A stretch of DNA of 13,493 nucleotides, from NCBI GenBank assembly GCA_011050175.1, contig DRGF01000118.1:1-13493 (forward strand), read 5' to 3'. A program made the position numbers and the translations under genes. Shown here one piece after another: positions 5,837-11,541 of the stretch (its first letter is position 1; each line of letters begins with the position of its first letter). The notes beneath the pieces were generated by a model that saw only the letters and a list, made by a program, of their open reading frames with translations, did no database searches and had not been told where the DNA came from. This DNA comes from Thermococcus sp. Lineage in GTDB: Archaea > Methanobacteriota_B > Thermococci > Thermococcales > Thermococcaceae.

Positions 5837-7789
5837 CTACCCCACGACCTCCACCACGTCGCCGTTCCCCGGCGGAAGGACGGACATGATGTCCTCCTCT
5901 CTGACTTTGTAGCCCCACTTCTCCAGGATGTGCTTTATTTTCTTCACCAGCTCGCTCTTCCTGAGCTGGCCAGGGCGGATTACGATGTATCTGTCTGTGT
6001 GGGCTTTTATTGCATCCACCGGGGCGCAGACGACGAAGTCCTCGCCCTCGTAGTTGATTACGCCGACTGCCAGCTTGAGCGGTATGCCGTGGAGCCAGTT
6101 CCTCTTGCCGTAGACCATGAACGCACCTTTGCCCAGGTACTCGCCGCTGGGCGTCTGCTTGGTGACCTGGTTAGGATAGGCCCAGTAGGCGTCCTCGCTG
6201 TAAACGCCCCTGCTCCAGGCCTTGCTCATCGAGACCGCGAACTGGCAGGCTTCAAAGATGGTCTTTTCTCCTGCCTTCTGGCCGTCCTTGATGACGACGT
6301 GGGGAGCGCCGTAAACGTCAGCGTGGCAGTAGAGGTCGTTATCGCTCATGTGCTTCTTGACGAGAATCTCGTTGGTGCTCGCGTCCTTTCCGGCAAGGAC
6401 GAGGAAGCCCTCGCTTGAGATGAACCAGCGGAACTTCTCGAACCACTTCTTCTTTCTGCGCTCTATTCTCTTTACTGCGAGCTCCTTTTTCATTTCCTCT
6501 TCTATCAGCCTCTCTATCTCCTCGAGCTTCCTCTTGGTGTCTTCGTAGGCCTTCAGCGCCCCCTCGTGCTTGTGGCGGAACTTCTTGGCCTTCTCGTAGT
6601 ACAGTTCGGCGTTCTCACCTATGCTTCTGTTGAGGTACAGCTTGACCTTCTTCCCCTCGAGTTTTATAGTGACTGCCTTCTCCTTGGGGTCGGTTGACTT
6701 CACCATAAGGGCCACTTTGTTCCCCGCTTTCTTGCCCTCCTCTATTCTCTTCTTGAACTCGTCCCAGCCGAGCTTTTCGGTGGCCTTCCTGAACTCCTCA
6801 AGGAGCTTCTCTATGAGGGCGTAGTTCGCGTAGATTAAATCGCCTATCTCCTGGTTGGCCTTTGCCCCTTCCTCAAAGCCCTTCAGCATCTCCTCCTGCT
6901 TCTTGAGCGTCATGAGGAGCTGCCTCTTCTTGGCCTCGAGCTTCTTCGTCTGCTCGATCCTCGCCTTCTCGAGGGTTATCTTTCCGAAGTACTCATCGAG
7001 GGCCTCGCTGAACGTGTTGAAGTACTTCTTCTCAAGTCCTTCGTAGATTTTCAGCTCTATTGGGACGACGTCGTACATGTTGCCGTCTTTGTAGACGATG
7101 TTCGGTTTGGGCTCGTCGTTGAACGTCCTCATCATGGCCTCGTAAACCCTCAGCAGGTCGTCGTCGCTCAGCTCCTTCACCGGCGTCGTCTTCTCGAAGC
7201 CGGCCCTGATGGAAATCTCCTCTGCATACATTCCGCCCATGTTGAGCTTTCTGGCGAGGGCCCTGACGAGTTCGAGCTCTTCGTCTTCCCTCATGAGTTC
7301 GATGAACCTCTCCCGCGTTACCTCGAGCGGGTTTTCACGGGCGGGCGGGTACTGATATTCCGCCTTTGGCATTATCCTTCTGTCCTTGTACTCCTCGTAG
7401 CGGAGCGCTGCCACTATCGTGTTATTTGAGTCAACGAGGATTATGTTTCCCCTCCTGAAGAGCTCACCAATGAGTGTGTAGTCACCTATCCTGATTTTAA
7501 CAATCCTGTCAAAGCCGTGCTGCTCTATCTCGTCGATGAAGCCGCCGCTGAGGTGTTTCCTGAGGAGCATGGTGAAGCTCGAGGGCTGCTTTGGGGCCTC
7601 CTTGACGTAAGTTGTCACGTGGAAGCGCTTTCCTGCCTGGAGGATTAGGTCCTGCCTCCCTTCTTTCGTCCTGAGCTTTATTCTAATCTCATCGCCATCG
7701 TGGTAAATCTTGTCAACGCGAGAGCCAACCAGAGACTGAAGTTCCATCACGATGTAGCGAATATCAACGCTGCTCATCTCTTCCTTCAT
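5837..7789 (-). CDS. rqcH: Ribosome rescue factor RqcH / NFACT family (NEMF, FbpA-like)
   Basis: A 650-aa protein with the full NFACT layout: NFACT-N domain (about 1-150), a helix-hairpin-helix region (about 170-200, ALARKLNMGGMYAEEISIRA), long charged coiled-coil arms (about 270-445), and the NFACT-R/DUF814 domain (about 450-570, EGFLVLAGKDASTNEILVKK, DNDLYCHADVYGAPHVVIK). The Asp-Arg pair linked to tRNA handling and tailing in RqcH is present as Asp94-Arg95 (HGFDRIVKI). These proteins bind 60S/50S subunits with stalled peptidyl-tRNA and recruit alanyl-tRNA to extend the nascent chain as a degradation tag. It acts in the cytosol, not as a fibronectin-binding protein. The ATG at 7789 has GGGGTGA just upstream, and a TTTAAA box lies at 7822-7827. 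Confidence 0.93.
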   Translation of the reverse strand: MKEEMSSVDIRYIVMELQSLVGSRVDKIYHDGDEIRIKLRTKEGRQDLILQAGKRFHVTTYVKEAPKQPSSFTMLLRKHLSGGFIDEIEQHGFDRIVKIRIGDYTLIGELFRRGNIILVDSNNTIVAALRYEEYKDRRIMPKAEYQYPPARENPLEVTRERFIELMREDEELELVRALARKLNMGGMYAEEISIRAGFEKTTPVKELSDDDLLRVYEAMMRTFNDEPKPNIVYKDGNMYDVVPIELKIYEGLEKKYFNTFSEALDEYFGKITLEKARIEQTKKLEAKKRQLLMTLKKQEEMLKGFEEGAKANQEIGDLIYANYALIEKLLEEFRKATEKLGWDEFKKRIEEGKKAGNKVALMVKSTDPKEKAVTIKLEGKKVKLYLNRSIGENAELYYEKAKKFRHKHEGALKAYEDTKRKLEEIERLIEEEMKKELAVKRIERRKKKWFEKFRWFISSEGFLVLAGKDASTNEILVKKHMSDNDLYCHADVYGAPHVVIKDGQKAGEKTIFEACQFAVSMSKAWSRGVYSEDAYWAYPNQVTKQTPSGEYLGKGAFMVYGKRNWLHGIPLKLAVGVINYEGEDFVVCAPVDAIKAHTDRYIVIRPGQLRKSELVKKIKHILEKWGYKVREEDIMSVLPPGNGDVVEVVG

Positions 7790-7821
7790 CTTCTCACCCC
7801 TCAGGGATTGTTTCTTTCCCC

Positions 7822-7827
7822 TTTAAA
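7822..7827. promoter_or_regulatory. Symmetric TTTAAA box upstream of rqcH
   Basis: TTTAAA lies 33 bp before the rqcH ATG on the minus strand and fits its TATA box. Being symmetric, it could also fire to the right into the non-coding region before the P-II gene. Confidence 0.5.
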
Positions 7828-7838
7828 CCTAACCTGTG

Positions 7839-7926
7839 CCGTACTCGCCCGCGGCTCAGCTCTGCTAATGCTCAGGGTACGGTAGCAATCCCTGTAATAT
7901 GGGATGAAAAGCTACTTTACTTTTGT
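7839..7926 (+). other. Structured non-coding segment with hairpin and T-tract, in the rqcH / P-II gap
   Basis: The 328-bp gap between rqcH and the P-II gene has no convincing gene. Its left part contains CCGTAC (7839-7844) / GTACGG (7877-7882). It then has GTAGC (7882-7886) / GCTAC (7911-7915) enclosing ATCCC (7888-7892) / GGGAT (7901-7905), followed by TTTACTTTTG. The last piece has the look of a terminator, so a short RNA starting near 7850 is possible. No C/D or clear H/ACA signature is present. Confidence 0.35.
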
Positions 7927-7935
7927 TCTCCACGT

Positions 7936-8089
7936 ACTACGGGGCAATGGGCGAGACCTACCTTCATGTTTGGGGGGGCTTGGGGGGCAGTGAGAATGTG
8001 TTCCGGCCCGTAGTGGCCGCCAGATACGTAGTCGAGAATCCTCCAGGGGTTTTGCCCGAAGAGCCTCTTTTCGAAAGCCTTTTTTGGAG
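7936..8089 (+). promoter_or_regulatory. G-rich structured leader region upstream of the P-II-like gene
   Basis: This stretch has G-runs (GGGG 7941, GGG 7949, G7 at 7972, G6 at 7982). A pairing of ACTACGGG (7936-7943) with CCCGTAGT (8007-8014) encloses them. A nested stem has CTCCA (8041-8045) / TGGAG (8085-8089) around a 7-bp hairpin CGAAGAG-CCT-CTTTTCG (8057-8073) that leads into T6 (8080-8085). The open frame through it is not convincing protein. It may be a long leader or an independent RNA. Confidence 0.35.
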
Positions 8090-8117
8090 TTTTGACAAAC
8101 TATCTACTGTGATTACC

Positions 8118-8435
8118 ATGAAAAAGATTGAAGCGATTATTAGGGGAAACGATTTCGATAGGGTCAAGAACGCCCTCAAGCAGATTGGCATTGTGCCTAT
8201 GACGGCTTACCCCGTCCAGGGAAGGGGCGTTCAGGGTGGAGTCCCGCCGTACGACCTCCTTCCCAAGATGAAGATTGAGATTGTAGTTAAGGACAAGGAC
8301 GTTGAGAAGGTGATTGACGTCATCACCAGGAACGCGAGAAGCGGAACACCGGGGGATGGGAAGATATTCATAAGCCCCGTGGAAGATGCGATCAGGATAA
8401 GAACTGGGGAGAGGGGAAACGAAGCCCTCTACTGA
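8118..8435 (+). CDS. P-II-like nitrogen regulatory protein with shortened T-loop
   Basis: A 105-aa protein of the P-II (GlnB/GlnK) family: MKKIEAIIRGNDFDRVKNAL at the start, the LPKMKIEIVV strand, a B-loop GTPGDGKIFIS (about 77-86) and the C-loop IRIRTGERGNEALY. P-II trimers sense 2-oxoglutarate and ATP/ADP and control ammonium channels and nitrogen enzymes. The T-loop (GRGVQGGVPPYDLLPK, about 35-50) is about 8 residues shorter than in E. coli GlnB and lacks the ELYRGAEY part with the modified tyrosine, so the partner is probably not a classical GlnK target. The ATG at 8118 has GTGAT 4 nt upstream. I reject the in-frame ATG at 7923 because the added 65 residues match nothing in P-II. There is no amtB nearby. 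Confidence 0.88.
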   Translation: MKKIEAIIRGNDFDRVKNALKQIGIVPMTAYPVQGRGVQGGVPPYDLLPKMKIEIVVKDKDVEKVIDVITRNARSGTPGDGKIFISPVEDAIRIRTGERGNEALY

Positions 8436-8449
8436 GGGCTTTCTTTTTT
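8422..8449 (+). terminator. Intrinsic-type terminator overlapping the P-II stop codon
   Basis: AAGCCCTC (8422-8429), a 4-nt loop TACT, then GAGGGCTT (8434-8441) and a TTTCTTTTTT tract. The stop codon TGA (8433-8435) lies in the loop and 3' arm. The convergent gene ends at 8449 in the same T-tract. Confidence 0.75.
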
Positions 8450-9177
8450 CAGAGGAAAGCGTGCCTGTGTTTGTAGAGCATGTATGCCGCGTATCCAAGG
8501 AGCACGACGCTTGCGACTCCGAATATAAGCATTACTCCCGCGATTATTGTGGCCGTTGTCGTTGAAACGCCAAGCCCTTCCGCGGCCTCCTGAATACCAC
8601 TGGGACTTAGGAGTACTTCCAGATAAATCCTGGTTGCAAGGGCTCCCGTTATCATAGGTATCGGTATGGAGGACATTGCGAGCATAAAACCCATGTATCC
8701 TCGTCTTTTCATGCTTAGGAGGGAGAACAGTATCGGGATAACGAGGACAAGAGACGTTATCTTGAAAGCGGTCGGCAGAAATGCCGTAACTGCGAAGTAA
8801 GACACCATCCCCCATACGTATGCCTTGTGTGCTTTGTTGAGATGCTTTAGCTCCCCTGCGAAGTCATATGGGGCGGCGCGGGAGTATTTTAACATGGCAT
8901 CAACGTCTTTCAGGTACTCCTTTTCACCTAATTTCTCTATGACTTTATTGCTGGTGGAAGTCTTCAGCCTGGTAGCTCGTTTCAGGAAGAAGTTCGCGAG
9001 CTCTTCATTGTCTACAACAACCTCTTCCGAAAGTTTCAGAAAGTTCTCCCTTGCTTCACGTATTTTATCCAGCGCATTCTGCTTTTTCCTCGGTGAGAGC
9101 GCGGTTACATTCTTCAGGCGTTCTTCGACTTCCTTCAGAACATCCGCAGTCTCTTTGAGAATCTTGGAACTCTTCAC
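8449..9177 (-). CDS. Hypothetical membrane protein with N-terminal coiled coil
   Basis: A 242-aa protein, not recognised. Residues 1-100 are highly charged and helical (KETADVLKEVEERLKNV, ALDKIREARENFLKLSEEV), suggesting a cytoplasmic coiled coil. They are followed by about four membrane segments (about 120-138, 139-156, 161-180, 209-234) and a basic tail YKHRHAFL. I take the GTG at 9177 as start, because GGGAGGTG at 9183-9190 (minus strand) is a perfect ribosome binding site 5 nt ahead of it. The ATG at 9195 would place that site inside the coding region. A TATA-like ACTTATAAAGG at 9230-9240 lies within the upstream small gene, so it probably has its own promoter. It is convergent with the P-II gene. 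Confidence 0.75.
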   Translation of the reverse strand: MKSSKILKETADVLKEVEERLKNVTALSPRKKQNALDKIREARENFLKLSEEVVVDNEELANFFLKRATRLKTSTSNKVIEKLGEKEYLKDVDAMLKYSRAAPYDFAGELKHLNKAHKAYVWGMVSYFAVTAFLPTAFKITSLVLVIPILFSLLSMKRRGYMGFMLAMSSIPIPMITGALATRIYLEVLLSPSGIQEAAEGLGVSTTTATIIAGVMLIFGVASVVLLGYAAYMLYKHRHAFL

Positions 9178-9207
9178 AGAAACACCTCCCAACATAAAAG
9201 AAAAATG

Positions 9208-9224
9208 AAAGGCTTTAAGCCTTT
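9208..9224 (-). terminator. Palindromic terminator at the end of the symporter / MetS-like operon
   Basis: AAAGGCTT-A-AAGCCTTT on the minus strand can fold as a 6-bp stem with loop TTAAA, followed by CATTTTTCTTTT. It overlaps the stop codon of the 34-aa gene (9215-9217). Since it also lies near the expected start of the downstream gene, an operator role is an alternative. Confidence 0.6.
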
Positions 9225-9319
9225 CTCTCGGCCTTTATAAGTTTGCCAACTGCCAGATACATCCAGGTGAGGATTACTCCCCAGGCCAAGAGCATGAAAG
9301 CCAGAGCGCTTGCCTTCAT
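9215..9319 (-). CDS. 34-aa MetS-like small membrane subunit of the NSS symporter
   Basis: A 34-codon frame starting MKASALAFMLLAWGVILTWM and ending VGKLIKAERKA. It has a single membrane helix (about 5-26) with a basic cytoplasmic end. The ATG at 9319 has GAGGTGGTG directly upstream, and it starts 10 nt after the stop of the symporter gene on the same strand, so the two are surely co-transcribed. Small proteins of this kind follow many prokaryotic NSS transporters. In Corynebacterium the MetS subunit is needed for methionine uptake by MetP. The similarity here is in size, topology and position, so the specific substrate cannot be read. It is too short for many gene finders. Confidence 0.8.
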   Translation of the reverse strand: MKASALAFMLLAWGVILTWMYLAVGKLIKAERKA

Positions 9320-9329
9320 CTTCACCACC

Positions 9330-10922
9330 TCAGACCCTTATGATAACTTCGTTCTTCTCGAGCTCCTCGCCGTACTTCTTCTTGATGGCCATGTACGCTT
9401 CAAGGGCTCCGATGATGAGGACGAAGATTATGATTGCCCTGGATTCCATGACTATCTTTCTGGCATACTCTACTGTCGTGCTTATCAGGGCCTCCTCGTT
9501 TACAAGGTACTCAAGGTACTTCTGGCTCATCGTTATGGTGCCGTTGGTGAGGTAGTCAGCGGTGTTCTTGCCGAGGAGTACCAGGACGTAGGCCGGCGCT
9601 ATGTACTTGATTATCGGCATGATCCACTTTGGAAGCTTGATGTATGCTCCCTTGTGGAGCTCCTCCCAGAAGTTCTCCGGCTTGAAGAGCCAGACGCCGA
9701 CTATGATGTCGAAGAGTCCAAGCACGACGAGCAGGTAGCTGCCGACCCACATGTCGAGGTCGGTGAGGAGCAGTAGCGTCTTGTCTAGGGCTATTGGCAG
9801 GCCTATGATGAAGTAGAGGACAAAGATTATTGCGGAGCCAACCCTTCTGTTGATCTTGAGGTCCTCCTCGAGGAGGGCGGTGAGGTAGTTGTACATTGCT
9901 ATTGCTGAGGTGAAGCCCGCGAACCACAGGAGCAGGAACCACACTGCACCGAAGAACCGTCCGCCGACCATGTTCATGAAGACGTTTGGCAGAGCTAAGT
10001 ACGCGAGGCCAACGCCAGCCTTGATACCTTCCTCGCCGAGGTAGGCAAAGGCTATCGGTATGGCTATTGAACCACCAAGGATAACCTCTGCGAACTCGTT
10101 GAGTGAAACGGTGGCCAGACCGCTTAGGGCAACGTCATCCTCCGGGCCGAGGTAGCTGGCGTAGTTCTGGATGATACCCATACCGAGCGAGAGCGTGAAG
10201 AATATCTGTCCAGCTGCAGCAAGTGCTGACTCCCAGGTCACATCGCTGAACCTCGGCTCCCACAGGTACTCGAATCCCTTGATTGAGCTCCACTCCGGCT
10301 TAACCGGGGAGCCAAGGGTGAGAGACCTTATGACGAGGAGTATGGCCGCCACGTACAGCAGTGGCATCATGACCTTGACCCATCTCTCGATACCCTTGCT
10401 GACACCCTGGGCAACTGCTATTCCAAGGAGGCCCACGGAGATTGCCCAGAACACGAGCACCTGCGGTGTGTTCTTTATGTAGCTAACGAAGAAGTCGTAG
10501 GTGCTGGTTGCGTTCATGTATGCGCCGGTTGCGCTGAAGTAGGTATAGGCTGCGGACCAGCCGACTATGTGGAGGTAGTAGCCGTTCAGGAGCGATGTGA
10601 CCGAGAAGGCCAACATACCCCCGATCATACCGAAGATAACTGCAGTCTTTGGCTTTACGCTCTCCCTGGCCATGAGGTAGAACGTCGGTCCAAGGGTTCC
10701 GTGTCCATACTTGCCACCGTATCTTCCCTCGACCCACTCAATCCACATCACTGGAATTCCAAGGAGGAACAGCGCGGCGAAGTATGGTATCATGAACGCG
10801 CCGCCACCGAACTTGGCCGCCTGGTACGGGAACCTCCAGAAGTTACCGAGACCAATGGCATTTCCTGCCATCGCTAAGATCAATCCCAATTTGGTTGCCC
10901 ATTGATCCCTCGGTTGTTCCAC
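9330..10922 (-). CDS. Sodium-dependent amino-acid symporter of the NSS (SLC6/LeuT) family
   Basis: A 530-aa transporter with about 12 membrane helices. The N-terminus MEQPRDQWATKLGLILAMAG followed by NAIGLGNFWRFPY is very close to LeuT and keeps its numbering: Arg5 (inner gate), the unwound TM1 Na+/substrate region 20-27 including Asn21 and Asn27, and Arg30. TM2 reads GIPVMWIEWVEGRYGG. NSS carriers couple amino-acid uptake to the sodium gradient. The GTG at 10922 is the start, because GGAGGTG lies 6 nt before it; the more upstream GTG at 10931 is part of that ribosome binding site. The 34-aa MetS-like gene follows after 10 nt. The substrate is unknown; hydrophobic or aromatic amino acids would be usual for this branch. 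Confidence 0.93.
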   Translation of the reverse strand: MEQPRDQWATKLGLILAMAGNAIGLGNFWRFPYQAAKFGGGAFMIPYFAALFLLGIPVMWIEWVEGRYGGKYGHGTLGPTFYLMARESVKPKTAVIFGMIGGMLAFSVTSLLNGYYLHIVGWSAAYTYFSATGAYMNATSTYDFFVSYIKNTPQVLVFWAISVGLLGIAVAQGVSKGIERWVKVMMPLLYVAAILLVIRSLTLGSPVKPEWSSIKGFEYLWEPRFSDVTWESALAAAGQIFFTLSLGMGIIQNYASYLGPEDDVALSGLATVSLNEFAEVILGGSIAIPIAFAYLGEEGIKAGVGLAYLALPNVFMNMVGGRFFGAVWFLLLWFAGFTSAIAMYNYLTALLEEDLKINRRVGSAIIFVLYFIIGLPIALDKTLLLLTDLDMWVGSYLLVVLGLFDIIVGVWLFKPENFWEELHKGAYIKLPKWIMPIIKYIAPAYVLVLLGKNTADYLTNGTITMSQKYLEYLVNEEALISTTVEYARKIVMESRAIIIFVLIIGALEAYMAIKKKYGEELEKNEVIIRV

Positions 10923-10959
10923 AATATTCACCTCCGGTCTTATAATGCTGAATAGCGAA

Positions 10960-10981
10960 ACCCCGTGTACTGCAACGGGGT
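10960..10981 (-). promoter_or_regulatory. Hairpin at the 5' end of the symporter leader
   Basis: ACCCCGT (10960-10966) and ACGGGGT (10975-10981) form a 7-bp perfect stem around an 8-nt loop. With the TATA box at 11003-11012, transcription would begin at or just before this hairpin, leaving a leader of about 60 nt to the ribosome binding site. Regulation through it is inference; it may simply stabilise the 5' end. Confidence 0.45.
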
Positions 10982-11002
10982 ATTATGTATAAGATAAGGC
11001 AT

Positions 11003-11012
11003 CCTATAAAAA
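11003..11012 (-). promoter_or_regulatory. TATA box of the symporter operon
   Basis: On the minus strand TTTTTATAGG stands about 25 bp before position 10983 and about 85 bp before the GTG at 10922. A second AT-rich run, TCTTATACATAATA, lies slightly downstream. Confidence 0.55.
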
Positions 11013-11120
11013 CATTTCTGATATTTCTTTTCGACAACAGCCGGTTTACTCGGGCGTTAAACTGTGGCACTCCCGTTCTCGTCATTTATTTAATGTGATT
11101 GGAAAATCTTAATTTCGTAT

Positions 11121-11154
11121 TTGTCACTATGACAATTATAGTATCCAGATACTA
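11121..11154. repeat. Two adjacent perfect dyads in the symporter / sRNA / gdhA intergenic region
   Basis: TTGTCA-CTA-TGACAA (11121-11135) and TAGTAT-CCAG-ATACTA (11139-11154) are separated by 3 bp. Each has 6-bp perfect arms. They lie about 40-75 bp upstream of the sRNA TATA box and about 110-140 bp upstream of the symporter TATA. They look like protein-binding operators; no binding factor can be named. Confidence 0.45.
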
Positions 11155-11191
11155 CAGAATGACTAACCCTGGCCGCGACGCTTCCATCAAG

Positions 11192-11198
11192 TATTTAA
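11192..11198 (+). promoter_or_regulatory. TATA box of the C/D-box sRNA gene
   Basis: TATTTAA in AAGTATTTAACC is centred about 25 bp before 11221, exactly where the terminal stem of the sRNA begins. Confidence 0.65.
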
Positions 11199-11220
11199 CC
11201 CTCCGATGCTACACTGTGTC

Positions 11221-11282
11221 GTGCCCGATGATTGGAACAAGAGTGAGCTGATGGGTGATGACCGACTTCTCGCTGAGGGCAC
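11221..11282 (+). ncRNA. C/D-box guide sRNA (2'-O-methylation guide)
   Basis: A 62-nt unit bounded by a perfect terminal stem GTGCCC (11221-11226) / GGGCAC (11277-11282). Boxes in order: a degenerate C box ccGATGA (11225-11231), D' CTGA (11248-11251), a 3-nt spacer, C' GTGATGA (11255-11261, perfect), an 11-nt D guide CCGACTTCTCG (11262-11272), and D CTGA (11273-11276). Such RNAs bind L7Ae, Nop5 and fibrillarin and direct methylation five nucleotides upstream of D or D'. The D guide predicts a target with CGAGAAGTCGG, methylated at the A opposite T11268; the D' guide predicts a site within CTCACTCTTG. The C-D' spacing (16 nt) is longer than usual. It has its own TATA box. Confidence 0.78.
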
Positions 11283-11349
11283 TTTAATCTCTCGTTCTAT
11301 GTCCTACGGGCTCTACTTGGGTTCATCGATGCAGCTTTATGTCCTTCAA

Positions 11350-11416
11350 TGTATAAAAAATCTTGGATGTACATCCCTCTTTTTGCTCGAAGATTTCGAG
11401 AGGGTTTTTCTTTTTG
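11350..11416 (+). other. Promoter-palindrome-hairpin-T-tract segment upstream of gdhA
   Basis: ATGTATAAAAAA (TATA-like, 11350-11360) is followed by the perfect palindrome GGATGTACATCC (11365-11376). Next comes a stem in which CCCTCT (11374-11380 region) and TCGAA pair with TTCGA-GAGGG around GAT, with a bulge, and then TTTTTCTTTTT (about 11406-11416). It could end the sRNA transcript, or be a separate short transcription unit with an operator at its start. Nothing protein-coding is evident. Confidence 0.4.
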
Positions 11417-11482
11417 CCGAAAATTTCCGTACATAACTTTTTGTTTAAAATTAACCGTTCTCCTGCCTCCTTTATCGAAAGG

Positions 11483-11490
11483 TTTATATA
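11483..11490 (+). promoter_or_regulatory. Strong gdhA TATA box
   Basis: TTTATATA preceded by the purine-rich CGAAAGG (BRE-like, 11476-11482). The implied start near 11510-11515 gives a leader of about 30 nt. This is the best TATA match in the window, in keeping with the known high expression of Thermococcales glutamate dehydrogenase. Confidence 0.8.
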
Positions 11491-11541
11491 TGCAAACGCC
11501 TAAGAGTACCTCGCAAATTACCGAAACTTGAGGTGGGAAAA

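Noticed and set aside
7941..7987. Possible G-quadruplex from four G-runs
   Set aside because: The second loop would be 20 nt and the last two runs dominate; with only sequence to go on, I mention the runs but do not claim a quadruplex.
7923..8117. 65-residue in-frame extension of the P-II-like protein
   Set aside because: P-II proteins start at MKKIEAII; the extension resembles no domain, and the ATG at 8118 has its own GTGAT ribosome binding site.
11318..11326. Third copy of ATGAACCCA (minus strand) resembling the 1118/1155 repeat
   Set aside because: Only 9 bp match and the orientation and context differ; expected by chance often enough.
11206..11436. 76-codon open frame over the sRNA region
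   Set aside because: It coincides with the C/D-box RNA and T-tract elements, has no ribosome binding site and shows no protein-like composition.
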